The notes under the pieces: model-generated
The model's input: only the letters and a program-made list of their open reading frames with translations
Database searches by the model: none
Told to the model about the DNA's origin: nothing
Position numbers and translations under genes: made by a program
Shown here: one piece after another, positions 1-4,712 of the stretch
Layout of the letters: each line of letters opens with the position of its first letter
Numbering within the stretch: position 1 is the first letter of the stretch
DNA from: Pseudomonadota bacterium
GTDB lineage: Bacteria; Pseudomonadota; Gammaproteobacteria; Burkholderiales; Burkholderiaceae
Reading direction: 5' to 3'
Assembly: GCA_023441105.1 (NCBI GenBank)
Contig: JAEZQX010000449.1
Location: 1-8,614, forward strand
DNA length: 8,614 nt

Positions 1-62
1 GGACGGCGCCGCCCTGCCGCCGCAGGGAGCGGTGCGTTCGTCCTCCTGAACAGGCAACGCGG

Positions 63-821
63 GTGGCGGACGACGTCCTGCGCCCGGTCGACGACAGCGC
101 GCGAGCGCTGGCCAGGCGCCTGCTGCGCAGCGCCACGCGCGCGGCACTGGCCAGCAGCGAAGCCGGCACCGGTTGGCCATACGCCAGCCTGGTCACCGTC
201 GCCACCGCCCTCGATGGCGCACCGCTGCTGCTGTTGTCCGACCTCTCCGCCCACGCCGCGGCCCTGCGCGCGGATCCGCGCTGCAGCCTGCTGGTCGACG
301 CGCCGGGCAGCGGCGATCCGCTCGCGCACCCGCGCCTGACGGTCTTCGCCGAGGCGCGCTTCATGGACCGCGCCGGCGAGGAAGCCGGCCACGCGCGCGG
401 ACGCTTCCTGAGGCGCCATCCCAAGGCGGCGCTATACGCCGACTTCGGCGACTTCGGCTTCGTGCGCCTGGAGCCGCGCCGGGCATTTCTCAATGCCGGG
501 TTTGCGCGCGCCAGCGAACTGGCCGCGAGCGACTTCATGACCTCGTCCGGCGAGACGCTGCAGCCGCTGCGGGAGGCGGAGGAATCGGCCATCGCCCACA
601 TGAATGCCGACCATGCGGACGCGGTGCGGTTGATCGCCACCCGGCTCTGCGGCGGCGTCGACGGCGACTGGCAGCTGACCGGGCTCGATCCGGACGGGCT
701 CGACCTGCGCCTGGACGGCAGCGTCCTGCGCTACACCTACGCGCAGCCGCTGGACGATGCGACCGGCCTGCGAGCGCGGCTGGTGGCGCTGACCCGGCAG
801 GCCCGGCAGGGCAACGGCTGA
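63..821 (+). CDS. HugZ-like haem-utilisation / pyridoxamine-phosphate-oxidase-fold protein with DUF2470
   Basis: A 252-residue cytosolic protein, no signal peptide or membrane segment. Residues about 12-150 look like the split-barrel flavin/PNPOx fold of the HugZ/HutZ family: PYASLVTVAT at 39-48, then APLLLLSDLSAHAAAL and ADPRCSLLVD at 70-79. YADFGDFGFVRLEPRRAFLNAGFARA spans 125-150, the region that in this family leads to haem-contacting residues. Residues about 172-245 match DUF2470, with EAEESAIAHMNADHADAV at 171-188. Known members bind haem and take part in its breakdown or iron release, but many chromosomal copies away from haem-uptake genes are uncharacterised; no haem transporter or TonB gene is visible here. 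The GTG start at 63 is the most likely because the conserved fold begins soon after it, but its ribosome-binding site is poor and the frame stays open to the window edge, so a start further upstream cannot be excluded. It ends 30 bp from the convergent TerB-like gene. Family call secure; physiological role inferred. Confidence 0.85.
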   Translation: MADDVLRPVDDSARALARRLLRSATRAALASSEAGTGWPYASLVTVATALDGAPLLLLSDLSAHAAALRADPRCSLLVDAPGSGDPLAHPRLTVFAEARFMDRAGEEAGHARGRFLRRHPKAALYADFGDFGFVRLEPRRAFLNAGFARASELAASDFMTSSGETLQPLREAEESAIAHMNADHADAVRLIATRLCGGVDGDWQLTGLDPDGLDLRLDGSVLRYTYAQPLDDATGLRARLVALTRQARQGNG

Positions 822-851
822 GGCGGCGTCGTACCGGCTGCGGCAGGATCC

Positions 852-1304
852 TCAGTCGGGATGGCGCGCCCGCTCCTGCGCCGCCAGGTAGTCGGCATGG
901 GTGACATGCAGCAGGTCCGCGATCTTGCGGATCAGGTGGCGCTCGTGGGCATGGATGTGGTCGTCGGCATGGGCGACGCGCCACATCAGCTCGACCACCC
1001 GGTTCTTCTGCTCGACCGAGAAATGCCGGTTCACCAGCGAGGTGAACTGGTAGAAATCGGTGGCCTGCGCCACCTCCTGCTCCGCCAGCGCCAGCAACTC
1101 GCCGGCGGCGGCATCGTCGAGGGCGAACTGCTCGCGCACCGCGCGCTGCACCAGCGCCCGCTCGTCGGGAACGATGGAATTGTCGGCGCGGACCGTCTCG
1201 AGCAGCAGCGCCGCCGTCGCCAATTGCAGGGCGCGCGCCGGATCGTCCCTGCCCTGGTCGCCGGCGATGCGGCTGTCGAAGAATTGCCTGATCGCTTTCA
1301 GCAT
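852..1304 (-). CDS. TerB-like (tellurite-resistance TerB fold) protein
   Basis: A 150-residue, mostly helical soluble protein. It begins MLKAIRQFFDSRI, continues with ARALQLATAALLLETVRADNSIVPDERALV, and ends with VAHADDHIHAHERHLIRKIADLLHV. The two acidic 'D-x-x-I-x-x-x-E' helical repeats (ADNSIVPDE and ADDHIHAHE) are the hallmark of TerB/co-chaperone-DjlA N-terminal domains, where they are thought to bind metal. Most stand-alone chromosomal TerB-like proteins have no known function, and nothing here suggests an actual tellurite operon: no terZ, terC, terD or terE neighbours. The open frame extends 13 codons further upstream (to 1343), but the ATG at 1302-1304 is preferred because the family begins near this point and the extension is not conserved-looking. 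It is divergent from the SDR gene with 85 bp between starts, a space that must hold both promoters. A TACAAT hexamer at 1311-1316 (minus strand) resembles a -10 box but has no good -35 partner. Confidence 0.8.
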   Translation of the reverse strand: MLKAIRQFFDSRIAGDQGRDDPARALQLATAALLLETVRADNSIVPDERALVQRAVREQFALDDAAAGELLALAEQEVAQATDFYQFTSLVNRHFSVEQKNRVVELMWRVAHADDHIHAHERHLIRKIADLLHVTHADYLAAQERARHPD

Positions 1305-1389
1305 CGACCTATTGTAGGAGCCCGGGCAATCCGCCGCCGTCATCTGCTAACCTCGCGGCTTCCACAGCCAGCAGCATGAGGAACAGCCG

Positions 1390-2151
1390 ATGAAGGATCT
1401 CGAAGGCAAGGTCGTCCTGGTGACCGGCGGCTCCACCGGCATCGGCGCGGCGGCCGCCCGCGCTTTCGCCCGCCAGGGCGCACGGACCATGATCCACTAC
1501 AACGCCAGCCGCGAGGCGGCGGCGGCCGTGATGGCGGAGATCGCCGGCGCCGGCGGCGAAGCGCAGATGGTCGGCGGCGACGTGACCGATCTCGCCAATG
1601 TCAGCCGGGTGGTGCGCGAAACCGTCCAGAAGATGGGACGCATCGACATCCTCGTCAACAACGTCGGCAGCCTCGTCAAGCGCACCCGCGTGCCGGACTA
1701 CAGCATCGAGTTGCTCGACGAAGTGCTCGCCGTCAACGTCCGCCAGCTGGTCTGGTTCGTGCGCGAGGCGAGCCTGGTGATGCGCGCCCAGGGGAGCGGC
1801 AACATCATCAACACGACTTCCATTGCCGCCCGCAACGGCGGGGGCCCCGGTTCCGTGCTCTATGCGGCGGCCAAGGGCTTCGTGTCGACGGCCACCCGCG
1901 GCTGGGCGCGCGAGCTCGCCCCGGACCGCATCCGGGTGAATGCCATCTCGCCGGGGGTCATCCTGACGCCATTCCACGAGCGCTTCACCACCGCCGAGCA
2001 ACTGAAGGCCATGCAGGCGACGGTGCCGATGGGCAGGCTCGGCGAAGCCGACGAATGCGCCGGCACGTTCCTGTACCTGGCGTCGGACGAGCTGAGCGGC
2101 TACGTGACCGGCCAGACGGTCGAGGTCAACGGCGGCCAGTGGATGGCTTGA
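1390..2151 (+). CDS. SDR-family NAD(P)-dependent oxidoreductase
   Basis: A complete classical short-chain dehydrogenase/reductase of 253 residues, the usual family length. The Rossmann cofactor motif TGGSTGIG is at 12-19, with GDV at 63-65. The structural NNxG motif is at 90-93, reading NNVG where most members have NNAG. The catalytic triad is complete: Ser144 (NTTSIAA), Tyr158 and Lys162 (YAAAK). SPG is at 188-190, and the C-terminal SGYVTGQTVEVNGGQWMA is the standard SDR ending. Such enzymes reduce a ketone or oxidise an alcohol with NAD(P)H/NAD(P)+. The closest general resemblance is to 3-oxoacyl-ACP reductase (FabG)-like and sugar or polyol dehydrogenases, but the substrate cannot be decided. 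The ATG at 1390 is preceded by a GAGGAA-type Shine-Dalgarno at about 1378-1383. The stop lies 5 bp from the convergent small membrane gene, and no terminator separates them. It is transcribed alone; its neighbours give no clue to the substrate. Confidence 0.92.
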   Translation: MKDLEGKVVLVTGGSTGIGAAAARAFARQGARTMIHYNASREAAAAVMAEIAGAGGEAQMVGGDVTDLANVSRVVRETVQKMGRIDILVNNVGSLVKRTRVPDYSIELLDEVLAVNVRQLVWFVREASLVMRAQGSGNIINTTSIAARNGGGPGSVLYAAAKGFVSTATRGWARELAPDRIRVNAISPGVILTPFHERFTTAEQLKAMQATVPMGRLGEADECAGTFLYLASDELSGYVTGQTVEVNGGQWMA

Positions 2152-2156
2152 GCCTG

Positions 2157-2504
2157 CTACCAGCGGGCGTGGTCGAACGCCCGGAAGCGCATGGCGGCGA
2201 AGCCGATGCCGGCGATCAGCAGCGCGACCAGCACCATGGTCGACAGCGTGAAGCAGGCCCCGGCGAGCAGCGGCGACGACGCCATCGCGTCGGAAGCGGT
2301 GCCGGCGGCCACCAGCGCCAGCAGCATGCGCAGGTAGCGCGCCATGTAGATCGGCAGGAAGCGCAAGCCGCGTTCACGGTTGCTGCGCACGATGGCCGCG
2401 CGCTGCAAGGTGCCGGCACGCGCCGGGATCTCATCGAACAACCAGACGAAGGTCAGGTATCGCCACAGCAGGCCGAGCGACGAAGACGTTTGCATGATGG
2501 TCAT
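2157..2504 (-). CDS. Small two-helix membrane protein of unknown function
   Basis: I do not recognise this 115-residue protein. It begins MTIMQTSSSLGLLWRYLTFVWLF, has a basic middle (residues 38-60, with RSNRERGLRFLPIYMARYLRM), and then two hydrophobic stretches at about 60-72 (MLLALVAAGTA) and 86-106 (TLSTMVLVALLIAGIGFAAM), ending with basic RFRAFDHARW. This suggests a small inner-membrane protein with one or two spanning helices and an amphipathic N-terminus. The open frame continues upstream into the end of leuA, but that extension is an Arg/Pro/Ser-rich shadow, so the start is placed at 2504. A second ATG at 2495 has the better spaced ribosome site (GGAT 5-6 bases upstream) and would give 112 residues. 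It lies 130 bp downstream of leuA on the same strand, separated by two strong hairpins, so it is at best weakly cotranscribed with leuA. Coding status rests on the hydrophobic pattern and the open frame. Confidence 0.6.
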   Translation of the reverse strand: MTIMQTSSSLGLLWRYLTFVWLFDEIPARAGTLQRAAIVRSNRERGLRFLPIYMARYLRMLLALVAAGTASDAMASSPLLAGACFTLSTMVLVALLIAGIGFAAMRFRAFDHARW

Positions 2505-2523
2505 CCGGGGCCGACGATTCGTG

Positions 2524-2560
2524 GCCGGGTCTGGTCCAGGGCCTGAACCCGCGACCCGGC
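2524..2560 (-). other. Strong compound hairpin upstream of the small membrane gene
   Basis: The outer arms 2524-2531 (GCCGGGTC on plus) and 2553-2560 (GACCCGGC) are a perfect 8-bp inverted repeat. Inside it, a second 7-bp stem pairs GGTTCAG with CTGGACC on the minus strand (one G-T wobble) around a GCC loop. The result is a 37-nt two-tier hairpin in the leader of the small membrane gene, 20 bases from its start codon. There is no T-tract on either side, so it is not a standard intrinsic terminator. It could limit translation of the downstream gene, stabilise an RNA end, or be a protein site. Structure seen; role unknown. Confidence 0.5.
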
Positions 2561-2587
2561 AGCACGTCCGGAACAGTCTACGCGCCG

Positions 2588-2620
2588 CGCGAGGGCCCGG
2601 GGCGGATGCCCGCCCTCGCG
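2588..2620 (-). terminator. GC-rich hairpin just after leuA, candidate terminator or 3' stabiliser
   Basis: A perfect 9-bp inverted repeat, CGCGAGGGC (2588-2596) and GCCCTCGCG (2612-2620), with a further GGGC/GCCC stem (2600-2603 with 2608-2611) inside the loop. On the leuA transcript it begins 14 bases after the stop codon. No U-run follows on the minus strand (the next bases are CGGCGCGTAG), so intrinsic termination would be inefficient. It may instead protect the mRNA 3' end after Rho termination, or allow partial readthrough into the small membrane gene. Confidence 0.5.
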
Positions 2621-2634
2621 AAAGGTGAAGGAAG

Positions 2635-4326
2635 CTATTCGGCGGCTGCCGCGATGCGGCGCTGCGTCGCCTCGGCGCGTTCGATGCCGGAAACGATCGC
2701 CCGCAGCGAGGCGGTGACGATGTTCGAATCCATGCCGACGCCGAACAGCGTCTGCTGGTCGTCCACCCGCAGTTCGAGATAGGCGACGGCCTGCGCATTG
2801 GCGCCTTCGCCGACGGCATGCTCGTGGTAGTCCAGCACTCGCACCGAGCGGCCGGTGGCGGCGTTGAAGCCGTTGATGAAGGCGTCGATGGGCCCGGAAC
2901 CCGAGCCCTTCACCTTGACCTGCCGGCCCAGGCACTGCACTTCCGCGCTCAGCACCAGCGAGCGGTTGGCCCCCCGGCTCTCGTCGACGATGTGGTGCGA
3001 CGGTGCCGGAATGCGGCCGATGCCGTACTCGCGATCGAACAGCTGCCAGATGGCCTGCGCCGTCAGCTCCTTGCCTTCGAAGTCCATGACCGCCTGCACC
3101 ACCTGGCTGAACTCGATCTGCAGCCGTCGCGGCAGCTCGAGGCCGTACTCGCTCTCGAGCAGGTAGGAGATGCCGCCCTTGCCGGACTGGCTGTTGACGC
3201 GGATCACCGCCTCGTAGCTGCGGCCGAGATCCTTCGGATCGATGGGCAGGTAGGGCATGACCCAGATGTCGTCCTCCTTGCGGGCGGCGAACGCCTTCTT
3301 GATCGCATCCTGGTGGGAGCCGGAGAACGAGGTGTAGACCAGGTCGCCGGCGTAGGGATGGCGCGGGTGCACCGGCAGCTGGTTGCAATGCTCGACCGTG
3401 CGGCGGATGTCGTCGATATCGGAGAAGTCCAGGCCCGGGGCCACGCCCTGGGTATAGAGGTTGAGCGCGATGTTGACCAGGTCGACGTTGCCGGTGCGCT
3501 CGCCGTTGCCGAACAGGCAGCCCTCGATGCGATCGGCGCCGGCCATCAGCGCGAACTCGCCGGCAGCCGTGCCGGTGCCCCGGTCATTGTGCGGATGGAC
3601 CGACAGCACCACCGCATCGCGGCGGGCGATGTTCCGGTGCATCCATTCGATCATGTCGGCGAAGATGTTCGGCGTGGAATGCTCCACGGTCGACGGCAGG
3701 TTGATGATGCACTTGCGCGCCGGTGTCGGCTCCCACACGGCAGTGACCGCGTCCACCACGCGCTTGGCGAAGGCGAGCTCGGTGCCGGAGAACATCTCCG
3801 GCGAATACTCGAACGTCCAGTCCGTCTCCGGCTGCTTCTCGGCCAACTGCCGGATCAGGCGGGCATTGGCGACCGCCAGGCCGACGATCTCGTCCTCGTC
3901 CAGGCCGAGCACCACCTCGCGCATGATCGGCGCCGTGGCGTTGTACAAGTGCATCACCACCCGCTTGGCGCCCCTCATCGCCTCGAAGGTGCGGGCGATC
4001 AACGGCTCGCGTGCCTGGGTCAGCACCTGGATGGTGACGTCGTCCGGCACCAGGTTTTCCTCGATCAGGCGGCGCACGAAGTCGAATTCGGTCTGCGACG
4101 CCGACGGAAAGCCGACCTCGATCTCCTTGAAGCCGATTCGCACCAGGAGCTGGAACATCCGCAGCTTGCGCGCCACGTCCATCGGCTCGATCAGCGCCTG
4201 GTTGCCGTCGCGAAGGTCGACGCTGCACCAGAGGGGAGCCCTGGTCAGGACGGCATCCGGCCAGGTCCGGTCGGTCAGGCGTACGGGTGCGAAGGCGCGG
4301 TACTTGGTGGCGGGTTGCTTCAGCAT
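2635..4326 (-). CDS. leuA: 2-isopropylmalate synthase (long, type-2 LeuA)
   Basis: Catalyses the first committed step of leucine synthesis in the cytosol: acetyl-CoA plus 2-oxoisovalerate gives 2-isopropylmalate. At 563 residues it belongs to the long LeuA type found in many beta/gammaproteobacteria and actinobacteria. The catalytic TIM barrel covers about 30-310: LRDGNQ at 38-43 (Arg39 and Asp40, substrate and metal binding), [19 protein letters not shown] at 65-83, metal-binding HPHNDRG at 244-250 (His244, His246) and GNGERTGN at 273-280. A subdomain follows to about 440. Residues about 450-555 form the C-terminal regulatory domain that binds leucine for feedback inhibition ([12 protein letters not shown] at 476-487; [16 protein letters not shown] at 533-548). 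All key residues are present. The ATG at 4324-4326 has AGGAAG at 4333-4338, six bases upstream. No other leu gene is adjacent. Expression is probably controlled by the leader peptide and attenuator immediately upstream, so control acts both on transcription and on enzyme activity. Confidence 0.97.
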   Translation of the reverse strand: MLKQPATKYRAFAPVRLTDRTWPDAVLTRAPLWCSVDLRDGNQALIEPMDVARKLRMFQLLVRIGFKEIEVGFPSASQTEFDFVRRLIEENLVPDDVTIQVLTQAREPLIARTFEAMRGAKRVVMHLYNATAPIMREVVLGLDEDEIVGLAVANARLIRQLAEKQPETDWTFEYSPEMFSGTELAFAKRVVDAVTAVWEPTPARKCIINLPSTVEHSTPNIFADMIEWMHRNIARRDAVVLSVHPHNDRGTGTAAGEFALMAGADRIEGCLFGNGERTGNVDLVNIALNLYTQGVAPGLDFSDIDDIRRTVEHCNQLPVHPRHPYAGDLVYTSFSGSHQDAIKKAFAARKEDDIWVMPYLPIDPKDLGRSYEAVIRVNSQSGKGGISYLLESEYGLELPRRLQIEFSQVVQAVMDFEGKELTAQAIWQLFDREYGIGRIPAPSHHIVDESRGANRSLVLSAEVQCLGRQVKVKGSGSGPIDAFINGFNAATGRSVRVLDYHEHAVGEGANAQAVAYLELRVDDQQTLFGVGMDSNIVTASLRAIVSGIERAEATQRRIAAAAE

Positions 4327-4352
4327 GATGTTCTTCCTAACGTGTTGCGGGA

Positions 4353-4390
4353 ACCAGCAACCCCCAAATGCAAAACGGCCCGTTGCTGGT
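4353..4390 (-). repeat. Inverted repeat interleaved with the leuA attenuator (possible pseudoknot or alternative fold)
   Basis: ACCAGCAAC at 4353-4361 and GTTGCTGGT at 4382-4390 on the plus strand are a perfect 9-bp inverted repeat. In the leuA leader RNA the first arm (4390-4382) sits in the loop of the terminator hairpin, and the second arm (4361-4353) lies between that hairpin and the leuA ribosome site. The order is A-B-A'-B', so the two stems must either exclude each other by kinetics or coexist as an H-type pseudoknot. In the pseudoknot model the connecting loops would be about 5 nt (TCTGC) and 12 nt. The pairing is seen directly; its function is inference. Confidence 0.55.
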
Positions 4391-4405
4391 GCAGACGGGC
4401 CGTTT
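4373..4405 (-). terminator. leuA attenuator (intrinsic terminator in the leader)
   Basis: On the minus strand AAACGGCCCG (4405-4396) and CGGGCCGTTT (4382-4373) form a perfect 10-bp stem with a 13-nt loop, followed by TTTTGCATTT. It starts 19 bases after the leader-peptide stop codon and ends 46 bases before the leuA start codon, the classical position of an attenuator. The 5' arm can alternatively pair with the end of the leader-peptide coding region: ACGGGC at 4436-4441 is complementary to GCCCGT at 4395-4400, and AGACGG at 4428-4433 to CCGTCT at 4393-4398. A ribosome stalled at the Leu codons would leave these free and prevent terminator formation. The U-run is interrupted, so termination may be only partial. 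Attenuation is well known for enterobacterial leu operons; assigning it here is inference from layout and pairing. Confidence 0.75.
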
Positions 4406-4424
4406 GATAAGGATTGCGCGCGCG

Positions 4425-4481
4425 CTACCGTCTCCGCCCGTGGGGGATGCCTAGTAGGAGGGCTAGCGAAATGCGTTTCAT
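4425..4481 (-). CDS. leuL: leu operon leader peptide (leucine-sensing attenuation)
   Basis: An 18-codon frame encoding [18 protein letters not shown], ending in TAG at 4425-4427, 98 bases before the leuA start. Four of its 18 residues are leucine, three of them consecutive (codons 8-10). The Leu codons are CTA, CTC, CTA, CTA. CTA is rare in this GC-rich window: none of the leucine codons in the neighbouring SDR gene is CTA. This is what a leucine-sensing leader needs, because the ribosome will stall when charged tRNA for the rare codon runs short. The peptide end (codons 14-18) overlaps the segments complementary to the attenuator 5' arm, coupling ribosome position to RNA folding. The ribosome-binding site is weak (only AAGTGA, about 6-11 bases upstream). 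An upstream in-frame extension to 4658 has no feature of a protein. The peptide itself probably has no function. The position before leuA, the Leu run and the following terminator together make the call strong although the gene is tiny. Confidence 0.82.
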   Translation of the reverse strand: MKRISLALLLGIPHGRRR

Positions 4482-4488
4482 GAGAATC

Positions 4489-4518
4489 ACTTTAGCACAC
4501 AACGGGAGGACGTGGGAA
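4489..4518 (-). promoter_or_regulatory. Candidate promoter of the leuL-leuA transcript
   Basis: On the minus strand, TAAAGT (4494-4489) preceded by TGC reads as an extended -10 box. TTCCCA (4518-4513), 18 bp upstream, is a 4-of-6 match to the -35 consensus. If used, transcription would start within a base or two of the leader-peptide ATG at 4481, giving a nearly leaderless leader peptide, which would fit its poor ribosome site. The match is weak and other start points in the 231-bp gap are possible. Confidence 0.3.
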
Positions 4519-4600
4519 GGCGCGCGCGTCGCGCAGCGGCACCGCCTGCGCTTCATCGCACGCCGGACACGGCGGCCGACGGCGTCGATCGGCAGGTGAA

Positions 4601-4619
4601 GCGATAGCGTCGCTATCGC
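4601..4619. promoter_or_regulatory. Perfect 9-1-9 palindrome, possible operator or hairpin
   Basis: GCGATAGCG-T-CGCTATCGC is perfectly symmetrical around one central base. It lies in the gap between the divergent leuL and thiolase starts, 26 bp upstream of the thiolase -10-like hexamer at 4645-4650. As RNA it would make an 8-bp stem with a 3-base GTC loop, but no T-run follows on either strand, so a terminator is unlikely. The symmetry and position suit a dimeric repressor or activator site. The protein that would bind it is unknown. Confidence 0.4.
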
Positions 4620-4621
4620 CC

Positions 4622-4650
4622 TTCCCGCCGCCACGGGACGCCCGTAGAAT
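4622..4650 (+). promoter_or_regulatory. Candidate promoter of the thiolase gene
   Basis: TAGAAT at 4645-4650 is a 5-of-6 match to the sigma-70 -10 box. The hexamer 17 bp upstream, TTCCCG at 4622-4627, is a poor -35 (3 of 6), so an activator may be needed. The thiolase ATG follows 62 bp downstream, after the A/T-rich leader and a good GAGGAG ribosome site at 4704-4709. Confidence 0.3.
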
Positions 4651-4712
4651 CCACGCAATATCGGTGAAAATCAATTTCATTCTTCGTCCGACCAGGCACT
4701 CGCGAGGAGACG

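Larger units (their letters stand above)
4482..4712. promoter_or_regulatory. Divergent control region between leuL-leuA and the thiolase gene
   Basis: This 231-bp gap has no convincing gene. It must hold the promoters of the leader/leuA transcript (minus) and of the thiolase gene (plus). It contains the two weak candidate promoters and the perfect palindrome listed separately. The stretch next to the thiolase start (about 4645-4685) is clearly more A/T-rich than its surroundings, as expected for a promoter. The middle (4501-4600) is GC-rich and shows nothing I can name. Confidence 0.6.

Noticed and set aside
2..49. Short open stretch ending in TGA at 47-49, possible tail of an upstream gene
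   Set aside because: Only 15 codons (DGAALPPQGAVRSSS) with no recognisable pattern; open frames of this length are expected by chance at this GC content.
852..1304. Tellurite-resistance operon
   Set aside because: Only a TerB-like fold is present; no terA, terC, terD, terE or terZ neighbour, and lone TerB-like genes are common without any tellurite phenotype.
2505..2819. N-terminal extension of the small membrane protein into leuA
   Set aside because: The added residues are Arg/Ser/Pro-rich, overlap the 3' end of leuA out of frame and cross two strong hairpins.
4373..4405. Riboswitch or T-box as an explanation of the leuA leader
   Set aside because: No T-box specifier arrangement or known riboswitch core is visible; the Leu-rich peptide and competing stems account for the region.
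2818..4407. 529-codon open frame on the plus strand opposite leuA
   Set aside because: His/Val/Asp-rich composition without any domain, exactly antisense to a complete leuA with all catalytic motifs; a GC-bias shadow frame.
4416..4425. GCGCGCGCGC run just after the leader-peptide stop codon as a Z-DNA or repeat element
   Set aside because: Only ten bases in a GC-rich genome; probably chance, though it may help space the leader peptide from the attenuator.
4482..4658. Upstream extension of the leader-peptide frame to a 77-codon protein
   Set aside because: The added part is Arg-rich without a pattern and crosses the control region; the compact 18-codon peptide explains the locus better.
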